DNA of 64,000 nt from Loxodes magnus (Eukaryota; Ciliophora; Karyorelictea; Loxodida; Loxodidae), in contig CAMPDV010000097.1 of assembly GCA_946699065.1 (NCBI GenBank), positions 372,001-436,000 on the forward strand, given 5' to 3'. How positions within the stretch are numbered: the first letter of the stretch is position 1; each line of letters opens with the position of its first letter. Positions 25,570-37,540 of this stretch are shown one piece after another. The notes under the pieces were generated by a model. The model was not told where the DNA came from and did not search any database. It saw only the letters and a list, made by a program, of their open reading frames with translations. The translations under genes were made by a program, and so were the position numbers.

Positions 25570-28500
25570 CTAATTATAAAAATTCTAGTCTCATTCAATG
25601 TCTTCACAAATTAAGCTTTTCATTTCTGAGTCTTCATTTATATTAGCTTTTATATTAAAATCAAGTTTTTAACTAAAATTTTCTCTCCGTAATATAGAAT
25701 TACCGGGAAAAGTTAAAGTTTATCCTCATGATTTTATTGAATCCAGTTACTCTGTCGAGGCAATTTAATTCTATATTCTGTTTTTCTGCTACTACTGCTA
25801 CTACTACTTTAAGAGATCAAGATGCTATTCGAAAGGAGAAATTGAATCAGAAAATTCTTCGTATATATCTTCTATTCCAAAAGCCGGTACTATTTGAAGA
25901 GAAGATCTTCTTTCATTAATTTTTTTATTGCTTTTCTAACTGAAAATCTTTTAGCTTTCTACTTTATTTGTAAAGGATTTATATTTTGCTACTCTCTCAA
26001 ATATTTTGTTTGTCTAACAAAGTTCTACTTTTTAGCCATATCCAAATCTTTTTTCCTCTTTTTTCCTCTTTTTTCCTCTTTTTTCCTCTTTTTTCCTCTT
26101 TTTTCCTCTTTTTTCCTCTTTTTTCCTCTTTTTTCCTCTTTTTTCCTCTTTTTTCCTCTTTTTTCCTCTTTTTTCCTCTTTTTTCCTCTTTTTTCCTCTT
26201 TTTTCCTCTTTTTTCCTCTTTTTTCCTCTTTTTTCCTCTTTTTTCCTCTTTTTTCTCTTTTTTCCTCTTTTTTCCTCTTTTTTCCTCTTTTTTCCTCTTT
26301 TTTCCTCTTTTTTCCTCTTTTTTCCTCTTTTTTCCTCTTTTTTCCTCTTTTTTCCTCTTTTTTCCTCTTTTTTCCTCTTTTTTCCTCTTTTTTCCTCTTT
26401 TTTCCTCTTTTTTCCTCTTTTTTCCTCTTTTTTCCTCTTTTTTCCTCTTTTTTCCTCTTTTTTCCTCTTTTTTCCTCTTTTTTCCTCTTTTTTCCTCTTT
26501 TTTCCTCTTTTTTCCTCTTTTTTCCTCTTTTTTCCTCTTTTTTCCTCTTTTTTCCTCTTTTTTCCTCTTTTTTCCTCTTTTTTCCTCTTTTTTCCTCTTT
26601 TTTCCTCTTTTTTCCTCTCTCGTTTTGGAATTTTTCTATAAAGCCCATTATTCTTCCTACTACATTCATAAGACCAAAAACCGATCCTAGAACAGCGGTA
26701 ATAAGAGTGAAAGCGGAAGTTTTAAGAGTTTGCTTGGTTGAAAGATAACTTTCACTAGTCATAAGATTGATTCTTGCTTACAAATTAGAACTAAACTACA
26801 TTTCAGTGCTAGAAAATTAAGTTCCTTTATAGTAATATCCTGAATTCATTACATGGTAACCTGTTTATCCATCATACTTAGACTGCTTTGGATCATTTGT
26901 TTCATAGGCCGAAGGTATTATTAAAACTTCTAAATTCGTTGGTTCTGGACCTCTAAATATCATTTAAGGATCAGGATTGATAGAAATATCTATACTTGAT
27001 ACTTCATTAGGAATGGAAGAAGTAGAAGTTACGTTAAACTAAATAGACGAAGAATAAGACTTTTCTTCTTTAAGGCTTACTTGGATATACGAAGGTCCTG
27101 CTATTTCACAAGATTGACATTAAATTTTTACGTAACAATCTTCTTTTACTTTTTTGCACTAAATAAGAGCCCAGTAATTAGAATTTGAATCACTTGAAAA
27201 TCCTTCTTTAGTATAGCTAATTTCTTGATTGCATTCAGTGAATTCTTCTTTTTAGCTTTCTTCTAACTAACATATCCCTTAGTAAGAGGAAAATTTGAAA
27301 ATAAAATTTATTTCTGCTTATATATTTGGATAAGTCTCTTTCATAATTAGGTAAGGAATAAGTGCCTTGCTCTCAACAATATTATCAAAAATATAATTAA
27401 GGATATTGTTTAAAATCAGTGCTAAGGCTAAGACTATAAAGAAAGAAGAAAAAAGTCCTCCAATGGAAGTTTTCATAAGCTTCATAAATTAGTTAAGTTC
27501 ATAGTTGTGGTTTTTTTCGAATAAATCTATTATTTTTAATTTATCTTTAATTCAGCTCTTTGATAAAAATAAAAGACCCAGCATAAAAATCGCAATAGCA
27601 ACTGTTATATTAATTTGGAAAACATAGAAGCTTATGTCAGCTTATTTGCTTTAATAGTTTTTAGGTTATTGTGAATTTTTATTTTATTGTTGCGAAATTA
27701 AAACAGGAGTAGTTGAACCTATTGAAGATTAAAAACCATTAGGGCATACTTTACAAAAATCAGTTACTTCCTCATCACTGAAAAAGCCTTTAGAACAAGG
27801 TTAGCATTATCTTTAAGAAGAAGCACCAAAGTTAGGTTATTCCATTCCTTTAGGGCATTTCTTACAATAATTGCTCTAATTAGTATAAGTACCTCTAGGA
27901 CACATTTTACATTCTCCTGATCCATCGTCAAATGTTCCATAACTGCAAGGTCAGCCACAAAATACATCATCTTTTCTGCACTTAGAAGGAATGTTATATA
28001 CTCAAAATTAGTTAATAGATCTTTTCTCTATACTCTCAGATCCTTTAACGTAAACTCCTCCGAAGAGAAGAAGCATTCTTTTATAATAAGACATTGCATG
28101 TCCATACACATAAGGAGGTCAATTAACTCCTTTTTATTAGGACTCTCAATTAATAGTAATATTAGTCAACTCAATAAAATTAAAAGTATTACTAAGATTA
28201 ATTCCTCACCACTACCCTCCATAGTATGCAAAGTAATTGTCCACTGCAGCAAAAGTTGTTTTTCCTGCTCCAAAATCTAAATTTACTTATTTTATAAATT
28301 AGGATTCTTAAATATCGAAAATGAATACTAAGTAATTAGCAGTATCAGAATCACCATATCCATTCATCAAGTATAAGTAATCTTAGAAAGCATAAAGGTT
28401 GCAATAAAGGAGATTTGTTGGATAGGCTGAATCTTTATTTATTAGAGTTCATTAGTAAGATCCTAGATCTAATTATCATAATTCATTCGAAATTCCTGAA

Positions 28501-29900
28501 ATTGTTCTTCCTCCATATAAAAAGAAAAACTTTCCTGACATTACTGCACATGAGAAACTTCTTGGAGTTGGTGTACCTTTTTGCTCTACTTCCTCTCATG
28601 TTCTGCTATTTATGTTGTATTTAAAGAAATCATTCAACAAACTTGTTTATCCTTAACCTCCTCAAATTATTAAGAAATTTCCATGTACTGCAGAAACATG
28701 TCCATATCTAACTTCAGGTAACTCGCCAAAAACTTAAGGTTATTATCAGTTTCACTTTTCTAAATCTAATTTTCATAGTTAATTTAGAATTTTACCTTTT
28801 GAGTTCACTCCTCCAAAAGCAAATGCATTTCCTGATATAACGTTCATGCTATGAAATTATAAAGGGTCAGGGGAATCAAAATCTTTTTAGATTATTTCTC
28901 ATCTTAACTTGGGTTTAGTTAAATCTAAAATTACTATATCATTTTTTAAGCTTTCTGCAGTTCATCCAGCTAACATCCAAAACTAACTTTTATAGCAAAC
29001 TGCGAAAGTAGTATCTCTCTTTACTCCTTCTCAATTTTCAACTTTTAACTCTCTTCAGGTCAAATTTTCGTGGTTAGAATAATCTAATTCTCAAAATTCT
29101 TCAACATCAACTTCTTAATCTTCGTTTCATCCTGTAGAGAAGTACATTTTTTAAGTTTCTCTCATATAGCAACTACCTGATAAATATTGAATGCCAGGAT
29201 GTGGATTTACTTTTTATTTTCTTCAAACTGAACTTGTTAAGTTAAGAATGTACATATCAAAATCTTTATATCTTGCTAAATTTTTAAGTATAAGCTCATT
29301 ATTATCCACTACTATATTTGAAGTATACTATTCTTGAGGAATGTTTCCTGATGTTTAAAGATTATGCCAGCTCATAGTTTTAGATTTAAAAACCCAAATG
29401 TCATTTAAGGGTCTATAAAATCCTTTACCCCCAAACATATAAAATTAATAATCTCCGTTCTCTTAAATCACTATATCACATGAAGCTCTATATCTTGAAT
29501 CAGGCTTTATTCCAGAAATTTAAAGTTGTGTTCATTCATTGCTTCTAAGCTCAAATTTTCATAAATCATTTTACGGTCCATATTATGACTATCCTCCAAA
29601 CATTATCATAGCTTATTCACTTTCTATAAACTGGGAACATGCAGCAAATCTAGGTTCTGGAGTTTTTTCATTCGAAAGGGGTAAGAAATATCATTTCCTT
29701 TCAGTCATATTAAACATTCAAGTATCATCATATATTATAGTACCATCTCCTTTACCCATTGATACTAAAATTAAGCTTTACTAATAGTCTAATGCACCTT
29801 GTAAAAACTATCTTCTAGAAGGAGGAGTCAAAGTTTCAGGAAATTATCTTCAAAGTGCTAAAGATAAACTAAATTAGAAAAGCAGAAGAAATGATATCAT
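25570..29900 (-). CDS. Kelch / Cys-rich multi-pass membrane protein, copy 1 (C-terminal frameshift)
   Basis: From ATG 29900, about 1444 codons. Residues 1-17 are a signal peptide (MISFLLLFQFSLSLALW). About 20-630 are kelch repeats forming a beta-propeller (blades with FGG/YGG turns and LW-type ends, e.g. NDLWKFEL, NELWQLDLGSYQW). About 638-727 are Cys-rich (CRKDDVFCGWPCSYGTF, KMCPRGTYT, CKKCPKGM), like growth-factor-receptor Cys modules. Membrane segments lie near 757-780 and 810-838, then a Cys-containing soluble part, then a third segment near 1057-1083. Next comes a Lys/Arg/Glu decapeptide array from the minisatellite, and a Gln-rich tail. It is probably a surface or endomembrane protein; its ligand is unknown. 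Compared with copy 2, one base is missing in the T run at about 25920-25927, so the last 115 or so residues are out of frame. About 24 in-frame TGA sit at Trp positions of the propeller part. Confidence 0.9.
26049..26618 (-). repeat. 10-bp minisatellite inside kelch gene copy 1
   Basis: About 57 tandem copies of a 10-bp unit (plus strand CCTCTTTTTT) are nearly perfect. A single unit near 26250-26260 has lost one C (9 bp). On the coding strand three units encode the decapeptide GKKRKKEEKR, repeated about 19 times, with one irregular junction (KREKRGKK) at the 9-bp unit. The paralogue at 50120-50160 has only a short precursor (NEREKKIKKKLD). So the array arose by local expansion in this copy only. 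Confidence 0.97.
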
Positions 29901-29964
29901 TTATTTAATTTTAAGCTATGCTTAGTTTAAATAAGCTAAACATGAATATTTAGTATAGCAGAAA

Positions 29965-32900
29965 CTCTATAAATTAATTTTAATAAGAATCCTTAGTTAA
30001 CTTCTTTTCATTTGTAAAGCATATAGCTCATTAGATTAAAGTAAAGGTATAAAAATATTTTTTACTAAATCTATTTTAATGATAATCATATAGAATTTAC
30101 CTAAGATTTTATTTAATTTATTTATTTGATATAGCATTATGAACTTACAAGAAAATAAATTTCATATAAGTTAAAATGATTAATCTTTGCAAATGCCCAT
30201 AAATTTAAAACATTAAAGTCTGGAATTAAAAAACGAAAGGTTATTAGAATAGACTTAAATATTAACTTTTTTTATAATTAAATCTAAATCACTCAATATA
30301 TAGCATTAATTTAAGTTTTCTAAATGGTTATAAATCAAGATTGTAGAAAAATAATATTTTTCAAAATATGAGAATATTTGGTTTAAGAATTTTTATATTC
30401 TTTCATATACTTTTTAGTATATAATCAGATCTGAATTTATGAATAAATCTAAAAACTCATTTTTATGCGAATCAAAATTTTTAAATCTTACTAGGGTTAT
30501 ATTCATTTGAGTGACTATGCTTAAGCATTTATTTTTGTTTAATTTAAAATGAATATCAATTCAGATTATTATTTCTATTTTTTTAATTTCCATCTACAAT
30601 AATTATTTTTAAAGCCACTTGTAGATAATTAAATCTTCACTTGTCTTTATTACAACTTTAATTATTTTTAGTTAAAGATAAGTATACAATTAGCTTTATA
30701 ATTATATATAATGCTAAATCAATTTATTTACTTATACTCTTAATCAATAATTTAAATTTAATGATTTGTTTAATTTAGAAAGGCTTATATTTAAACTATA
30801 AAATTTAATTATATCTTTTGAATAAAAATAATAATCTTATTAGCATATACCAAATTTTAGATTAAATGAAGATCCACATTTTTCTTTATTAACTTTAAAA
30901 AATAATTAAATTATAGTGATGAAACAACTCTTTTTTCGTTTTTTAATTTTTTATATGTATAATATTTAATTAAATAGTCAAAATTGTCTTAAAATTTCTA
31001 TATTAAATAGACTCTAAAATGAAAAAATTTAAGTATTAATTGTTTCTTAAGAAATTGCTTATTTTAAATATAATATTGTACTAGTCTCCAGTTTTTTATT
31101 ATCTTTTTATCTTAAAATTAATATTAAAGATTGATATTTATAGGTTAAATTAAAATGAAAATATCCTTAATTCCGCATATAGCTTTATTATGTTTCTAAA
31201 GCTTTATCTTACTAAATATAGTTACTATTAAATATTGCTACTTTGAGCTTCTTCTTAATTTTTTAAGTATGTTTAAATTTGCTATCATTATGAAGCTCCT
31301 TAACTATTATTTATTAATATATAAAGATCTTATTATCCAAATGGCTTTAGCAACACATTAGAACATTTGATTGTATTAATTTATCTGATGAAACATTTAT
31401 TTATTTCTAAATTCTAGAAAAAACATTTTCTTCAATAAGAGAAGGAATTTATTTTGCTGATACAGTTCTATCTATTTATAGGATTAAAGCTTTTTATTAT
31501 CTAAACCTTTCGGCCTGATAAATTGATAAATGATGAAATGCAAAAATAAATTTAAATATTTATTTATAGCTTCTTTCTAAATCTGATTCCATAAACATTT
31601 TCAGATTTCATATTAATAAAGAAAATAAAGCCAATATTTTAGTAACTTTACGATGGAAATTTAGATACAACTATAAAGATTTTAGAAATAGAAAGAAATA
31701 CATAATAAAAGTAACTAAATAAATGTCTACTTACACTAGTAATTTACAAGTGCTAGCTATGTTTATTTTATTATTTTACAATTTCTTTAGTTAATACTTG
31801 CAGTTTGAGTAATCAACTTTTTATTATTTTTTGGATTTCTTATCACTTTACTTATCAACTGAAAAAAGTTAAAAATTGATATAAGAGTATAGAACTTAAT
31901 GATATAATTATAAATGATTTTAATATTTTACAAATATAAAAAATTAAAAATAGTATCTAATTTTTATTTTATTTGCTCTTCTTCCGTCTTCTAAAATGAA
32001 ATCACTTTAAATCTTAAAATTTTCTTAAAAATATGCTTAATTTTGTATTTCGTTAATTTACTCAGTATTCTAAATTTTCTGAATTAAATTTAATTATAGG
32101 TAGAGAAAATAATATAGATGTGTGAATGTACATATAATTATTTTTGTGATATTTTGCCTTAGAATAGAGATACTAATTTTTATTTGGTGGAAGTTATTAC
32201 TAACCAAAACACCTGACTTAGGAATTTAATAATTTAATAAATTTTAGAAAAATTAAAGGTATTAAATTATAAAGTCAGATTGTATTGATTAAATAAACTA
32301 ACTTTAATTCGATATAACTAATTTAAAAAATCAATCTGAAGACATGGAAATAAATATAATAATATGGTATGCTTCTTAAAGCATTTGAGACAACTTAAAT
32401 TAAATTTCACAATTATATCTTATATTTAAAATAAATTTCTAAACACTAAAAATTAATAAAAATATTAAAGTTATTTATTTAACTATAAAGAGATATCTAC
32501 TTCAAATGGTTTTTTTATTCTATTTTTTATGCTTAAATATCATTATATTTTTAAGATTATTGTAAAAACTAACAAGAGTATCATAGAAAAAATTTGAAAA
32601 AATATGATAAAATTCTTAAGAATTTATATAAATTAGGGAATTACTAGAAACTATAATGATATAGTTAATTTAAATATTAGAAATAAATAAATTTAAACTA
32701 AGTTAAGGTAATTAAATCATATCTAATTAGAACATCTATAACTAATTATTATATGTATTGAAATAATTTTACACAATTGAACTTAAGAAATAGATCACAT
32801 ATCAATAAAAATACAAAAGATTTAATTTTTTAATTTGATATAAATGTAAATTATTTAGAAAACTATTATTAAATTATATAATTTTAAATTGCTTTATAAA

Positions 32901-33285
32901 ATATTTAATTATAATATAGCGCTCTTTAAGAGGATAAATATTATGAAATCAAAATTTAATTTTAAATTAAGAAATGCTGAAAAAATACCTCATCTTTTTT
33001 AAATTAAATTAAAGCTTTAGATCATTTCTTTAAGTAAAAATAACTAAAGCATGTTAAAAATTTTATAATTTTAACCTAAAGAATTTTTTTTATTTTTTAT
33101 TTTTTCCTTCTAGTTTTTATAATATTTATAATTTATTTTCTTAGTTAATAATCTTGCATCCCCTAAATTTAATTTTTAACTAAAATATTTATCTTTTAAA
33201 AGGTTTTTTTAATAATAATTAATTAAATCTGATATGATATAGCTATTGAACTTTATTTTTATATTTTATTATATATATAAATAAA
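29965..33285. other. A+T-rich gene-free stretch
   Basis: About 3.3 kb with no gene, RNA or repeat recognised. It includes the upstream region of kelch copy 1, where similarity to copy 2 stops abruptly at 29964, 64 bp before the start codon. Confidence 0.5.
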
Positions 33286-33287
33286 TA

Positions 33288-33600
33288 GGGAGAGCAATCC
33301 TCCAACTGAAATTGACTTAAACTCTGGTACCAGGAAATATCCCATAAGTGAAGAACCAGCCAAGGGAAGAGAAGACAAGATCGAAGAGAAATCAAGTAGC
33401 ATTTATGATGAAAAATGCCAGATACTAAGAGTAGCATTCCGATCGCGGCTCTATAGAAGATAAAACTCAGAAGGGAATACTAGCACTATGGAAGAATTCA
33501 GCAAGAAATTTTTTTAACTTTAAAAATCTTTATTAAAGAGCTGCGCACCATTGAGATGCTATGCGCTCTATTATCTCATTTATTTATTATTTATTTATAG
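33288..33600 (+). mobile_element. Short element, family S1, copy 2, with type 1 hairpin
   Basis: It begins ATAGGGAGAGCAATCCTCC and ends with the type 1 hairpin (33538-33568) and TATTATCTCATTTATTTATT, as in 10624-10960. One frame from 33286 is fully protein-like: NRESNPPTEIDLNSGTRKYP, then EKCQILRVAFRSRLYRRQN, then TMEEFSKKFF. This aligns with the first copy around the E(R/K)C, RQN and EE...KF positions. It may be a small Gag-like ORF. The two copies differ by several indels. Confidence 0.6.
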
Positions 33601-34189
33601 AAAATAAAAACGGAGATTAAGCAAACGACATTCTAGAGCAGGTTAAATAGAACCAAAACGGATCTCTGAATGTACTAGATGGAGTGTCCAGTAGAGATAA
33701 ATCTCTGAAATAGTTTATCTTTAAAAAACACTAATGAAGGGCGGAATGAATCGATAGATTTACAGTTAAATCCAATGGCACGGTGTTCATTGTATTTAGC
33801 AACATAGAAAATTATACAGAACTTACAGATAAAAGAATATGAGAGTTCAGAAGTCAAGAATATTAATTGAATAGAAAATTTCCAATAATATTATGACATA
33901 CACAATTATCCTATATATTTCAACTTAAATGAATTTTCAAATATTATCGAAGTTAAAAAGACCTTAAGAAAATACGGATAGATTAGAGGAGACATAATCC
34001 ACAACAACTATATTAACAGGAAAATGTGTAGTATGCGTGGAATTTTAAAACCTAGATGAAGCAAGTAGAATACTAAAAATAGTAGATTTGCATGGAATAT
34101 TAATGAAACTATATCACTTTATAAATTTAAATTTAGTCAAGTTGGATAAAAGGAAATAATTTGTCAGGATTCAAATCAGGATTTTTCGC

Positions 34190-35060
34190 GGCTCCAAAAA
34201 GGCAGGAGTTAACGACATCCTAGAGGCTAGGACCAGGAAAAGGGAACCAAAAAGGTTATCCATCAAATTGAATCTCCAATTTCTTTAGAAAAGCCTAAGA
34301 AATAGGCTAAAAGTATTATACGCTCGGAAATCTCCAATCTCGCCGCAGAATAGTAAATAAAGCTATGATTAGCTGACAAAAATGGTGCTAGGCCTCCAGG
34401 AAATTGTCAAAAAACTTTAGAAAGATAAAAAAGAGACTGATGCAAAAACTTGAAATTACAAAGAAAATAGAATCTAAACTCATGACCTAAGAGAACTTAA
34501 GGCATTTCGAAATATTTCACAAGACTAGAACAGATAATCATAACTCTAAAAATAGAAGTAAAAAGAACTAACCAACAAAATAGAAAAAATAGAAAAAACC
34601 AGTAAAAATTTCAACAGTAAATGGACCTACAAGTATAAGGAATGATCAAATGATAATCTAAGAAGAAAAATACTCAAGATTTAAACCTAAACGAGAATCA
34701 AAAAGATATTATTATTGTAACTCTCTAACGCATCTATGGAAAAGATGCTAGAAATTTCAAAACTTTAAATAAGAATATTGAAACTGCTAGAGAAAGATGA
34801 AGAATAAAAGAAGATACAACAACAACTAAAATAAAAAGATAAATATTTAATTTCGTATTTGTATGTGGATAAAGTGGACATACTGATAAATAATACAGAA
34901 GAGATAAATAAAAAATAAAAAAGTACCTAAATGAACTGGGAAGATAACAAATAGAGATAAACATAGTTCTTAACTAGCATTAATTAGCAATGCTTCAAGA
35001 AGAAAAAGAGATAATAAAAGGAGGAAAACAAGTAAAGATTAAAAAAATTAAACAAAATAA
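34190..35060 (+). pseudogene. Retroelement ORF1 relic, family A relative (Z)
   Basis: It shares with the intact ORF1 at 37541 a coiled-coil region (LGLQEIVKKLQKDK near 34390), FRNISQDQ near 34515, and the knuckle YYYCNSLTHLWKRC near 34704-34745, followed by QKFQNF. Here the knuckle Trp is TGG, while the other copies have TGA at the same codon. Indels interrupt the frame between these blocks. It is a diverged, dead copy. Confidence 0.7.
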
Positions 35061-35284
35061 AAGTACTATAATAATATAATGAAAATATAAATAAGCATTA
35101 TTTTTCGTAGAAAATAAGTTGTACATATGCAAGAAGATGAGATATAGATAAATTTTAAAAAACTTAAAATGAGAAATATTTGGTCAAGGACAAAAATCAA
35201 ACAAAATGTAAATTAAAAAATATTATACAATAAAAAGGGAAACAAACTCTAAAAATTTAATTTAATTTAATTTAACTAGCAGGA

Positions 35285-36010
35285 TTGTACACTATATTAG
35301 GTAAGAAAGAAGAAAAATTGAAAATAGTTACTATAAATATTGGAAATATAGAAAAGGAGAGAATAGCAACCAAGAAAAAAGAGTCAGGATTGCTTAAAAG
35401 AAAAATATCTAGTAGAAACAAGTTAATGCTTTATTTATATTTAAAAGGAAGATGGAAATCACATAATAAAATAATGTGAAAAATATATGGAGGAAGAGAA
35501 GCATACATTAATAACTTGGAAACAATAGTTTCAAACTGGAAGGAGATGTGACTATTCAATGTTGTATGAGGAACGGCAAAATTTGAAAAATTTTCTAGAA
35601 TATAAGAGTTGGAAAAATAAATTAAAATAGCCTTAGATACAACTTATCGTTTATATTACAGAACAAAGGAAAAAAAGATATAAATAATAGCAATTTTATG
35701 AAACAAACAAATAATAAAGATTATAGAACTAGCAAAGGATAATTTTTAAACAAAAATTTAATATAAAGGAAGAGATGCAAAGGAGAATATTAGAAGAAAT
35801 AAAGGAAAAAGTTGACGAAGTTTATAAAATAGAACTAATAAAAAAAGGTTAGTAGAAGATAGACTTTTAAAAAGAGAAGAAAATGAAGAAGTTAGAATGA
35901 TTGAAAACTCACTTACTCTAGTTTTTTGAATTAAACTACTCTTAGCTGGCCTTTGTTGGCTAACCATCCAGTAATCAGTAGGATGCATAACGAGAAACAA
36001 GCGTATTTAT
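35285..36010 (+). other. Coding-like stretch downstream of the ORF1 relic
   Basis: Two overlapping protein-like frames occur: one from ATG 35285 (MYTILGKKEEKLKIVTINIG) and one near 35770-36000 (RRILEEIKEKVDEVY, LQFFELNYSQLAFVGQPS). The position after an ORF1 and the mixed frames suggest a decayed ORF2. I see no clear endonuclease or RT motif, so the assignment stays open. Confidence 0.3.
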
Positions 36011-36019
36011 ATCATTAAC

Positions 36020-37500
36020 TCATTATTATATCGTTATTTCGATATATTTATCCATAATTCTTTATCTTTTTTCTTATTCTATTCAAAAGATCTTAAAATT
36101 CTTGGCTATAATACAGATTTAGCTGAAGTGGAAGCAATCCTTTTAACGGGATTTTAATATTTAAAATTTACTAGTCTTTCTTTTATTTCATCAGTTTTAT
36201 ATGCTTATTTTATTAACTATTTCACAGCTCTTTTCTTTAATATCCATATTATTATATTTTTTTCTTTTCCTGCATTAGAAATCGCTTTTTACTAAAGTTA
36301 TGCCGGTTTTATTATTTAGATTAAATTTATTTTTTACTAAATAAGCTTTTTCTATAATTCAATTTGATTATCCATTAATTGTAAGACATCATTTTAGCTT
36401 TTAAACTTTTTACATAATTTTTAAAAGATCTACTATATCCTTTAATTAATTTCTTTTAATCAACATAATTATAATTTAAATTCGCACATAACTATAATAA
36501 TTATTAATAAGTCTTTTATAATCTTACATTTTTTTATGAGGAATCTTCTCTAATTTTAAAAGATAATTTTATTTTTATTATTTTAATATTTTTCCTCTTT
36601 TTTTTTAACTTATTTTTGTTAAATATGAAACCCAAACTTTTTTTTCATTTTAATTGAGTGTAATTTTAAAGGTCAAAGTTTTCTATTTTTTCTTCGATTA
36701 ATAAGGTAAAATAAATAATATTTCTATTAATATTTCTTATAGATATTTTTAAATGAAGAGAATTTTCATATTAATCAAAACAAACTGGTTTTTCATAAGT
36801 TGTTTATCTTTCATACCAATTTAATTAAGTTTAAGTAAAAATTACAGCTTCCAATCATTATTTTATCAAGTATTTTTCTTTATATCTATTCACATTATCA
36901 AAATTTTCAGAGTTATGATTAAGCAACTAAAATTACTTTTTAAGAATAGAAACATTTTTCAAGCCATCCCAATTATTTTCAAAACAAAACATTTACAAAA
37001 TTAAAAAAGTCTCTAAAATATTATTTATTTTATTTATATATTTAGCCAAAATATAATGTAAAAATCTGTTCAATGCTTATAAATTATCATGTTATTATTT
37101 AGATTATGCACATTTTTCTCGTTTAATAATCTCAGGAAGCTTACACATAATCAGTGTAGCAAAGAATTATTAATATGCAATACGAATTAAAATAGCAAAG
37201 ATAAAGGATAGAAAAACTAGAAAGCAAGCTAGAAAAATTGATTGAATAACTAAGCCTATAATTCCTATCCATAGAAGAAATATTAAATAAAATTTAATCT
37301 TAAATAATAATTAAATTGGATATATCTATAAATAATTTAATGAGGTTCCTTTAATGTTTTAATTCCAATTTTCTTAATCTTAATATCGAATAAAGCACTT
37401 TAAGAAAGGTAAAAATAATAATTAACAATAATTTTAAAATAATAAGAATAGTAATTAAGCATTCCAATGGAAATTAAATCTGAATAATAATAGCAAGATG
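36020..37500. other. A+T-rich spacer
   Basis: No gene or element recognised. Confidence 0.4.
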
Positions 37501-37540
37501 TAAATAAGATGAATTTCTATCGTATAAAAAAAATAAAAAA

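Noticed and set aside
26049-26618. CRISPR array or telomere repeat
   Set aside because: Units are contiguous 10-mers without spacers, lie inside a coding frame, and are not of the ciliate telomere type (C4A2/C4A4).
25894-26748. Plus-strand ORFs of 284 and 234 codons made of Phe/Leu/Ser/Pro decapeptides
   Set aside because: They are antisense readings of the 10-bp minisatellite. The minus strand is the coding strand, supported by the kelch protein on both sides and by the paralogue.
27764-27970. 68-codon minus-strand ORF starting MMYFVADLAVM
   Set aside because: An out-of-frame reading of the Cys-rich module; the real frame gives the Cys-module pattern CGWPC, CPRG, CPKG.
28098-28280. 60-codon plus-strand ORF, also present at 51630-51812
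   Set aside because: Antisense shadow of the kelch coding region; conserved only because the two genes are near-identical there.
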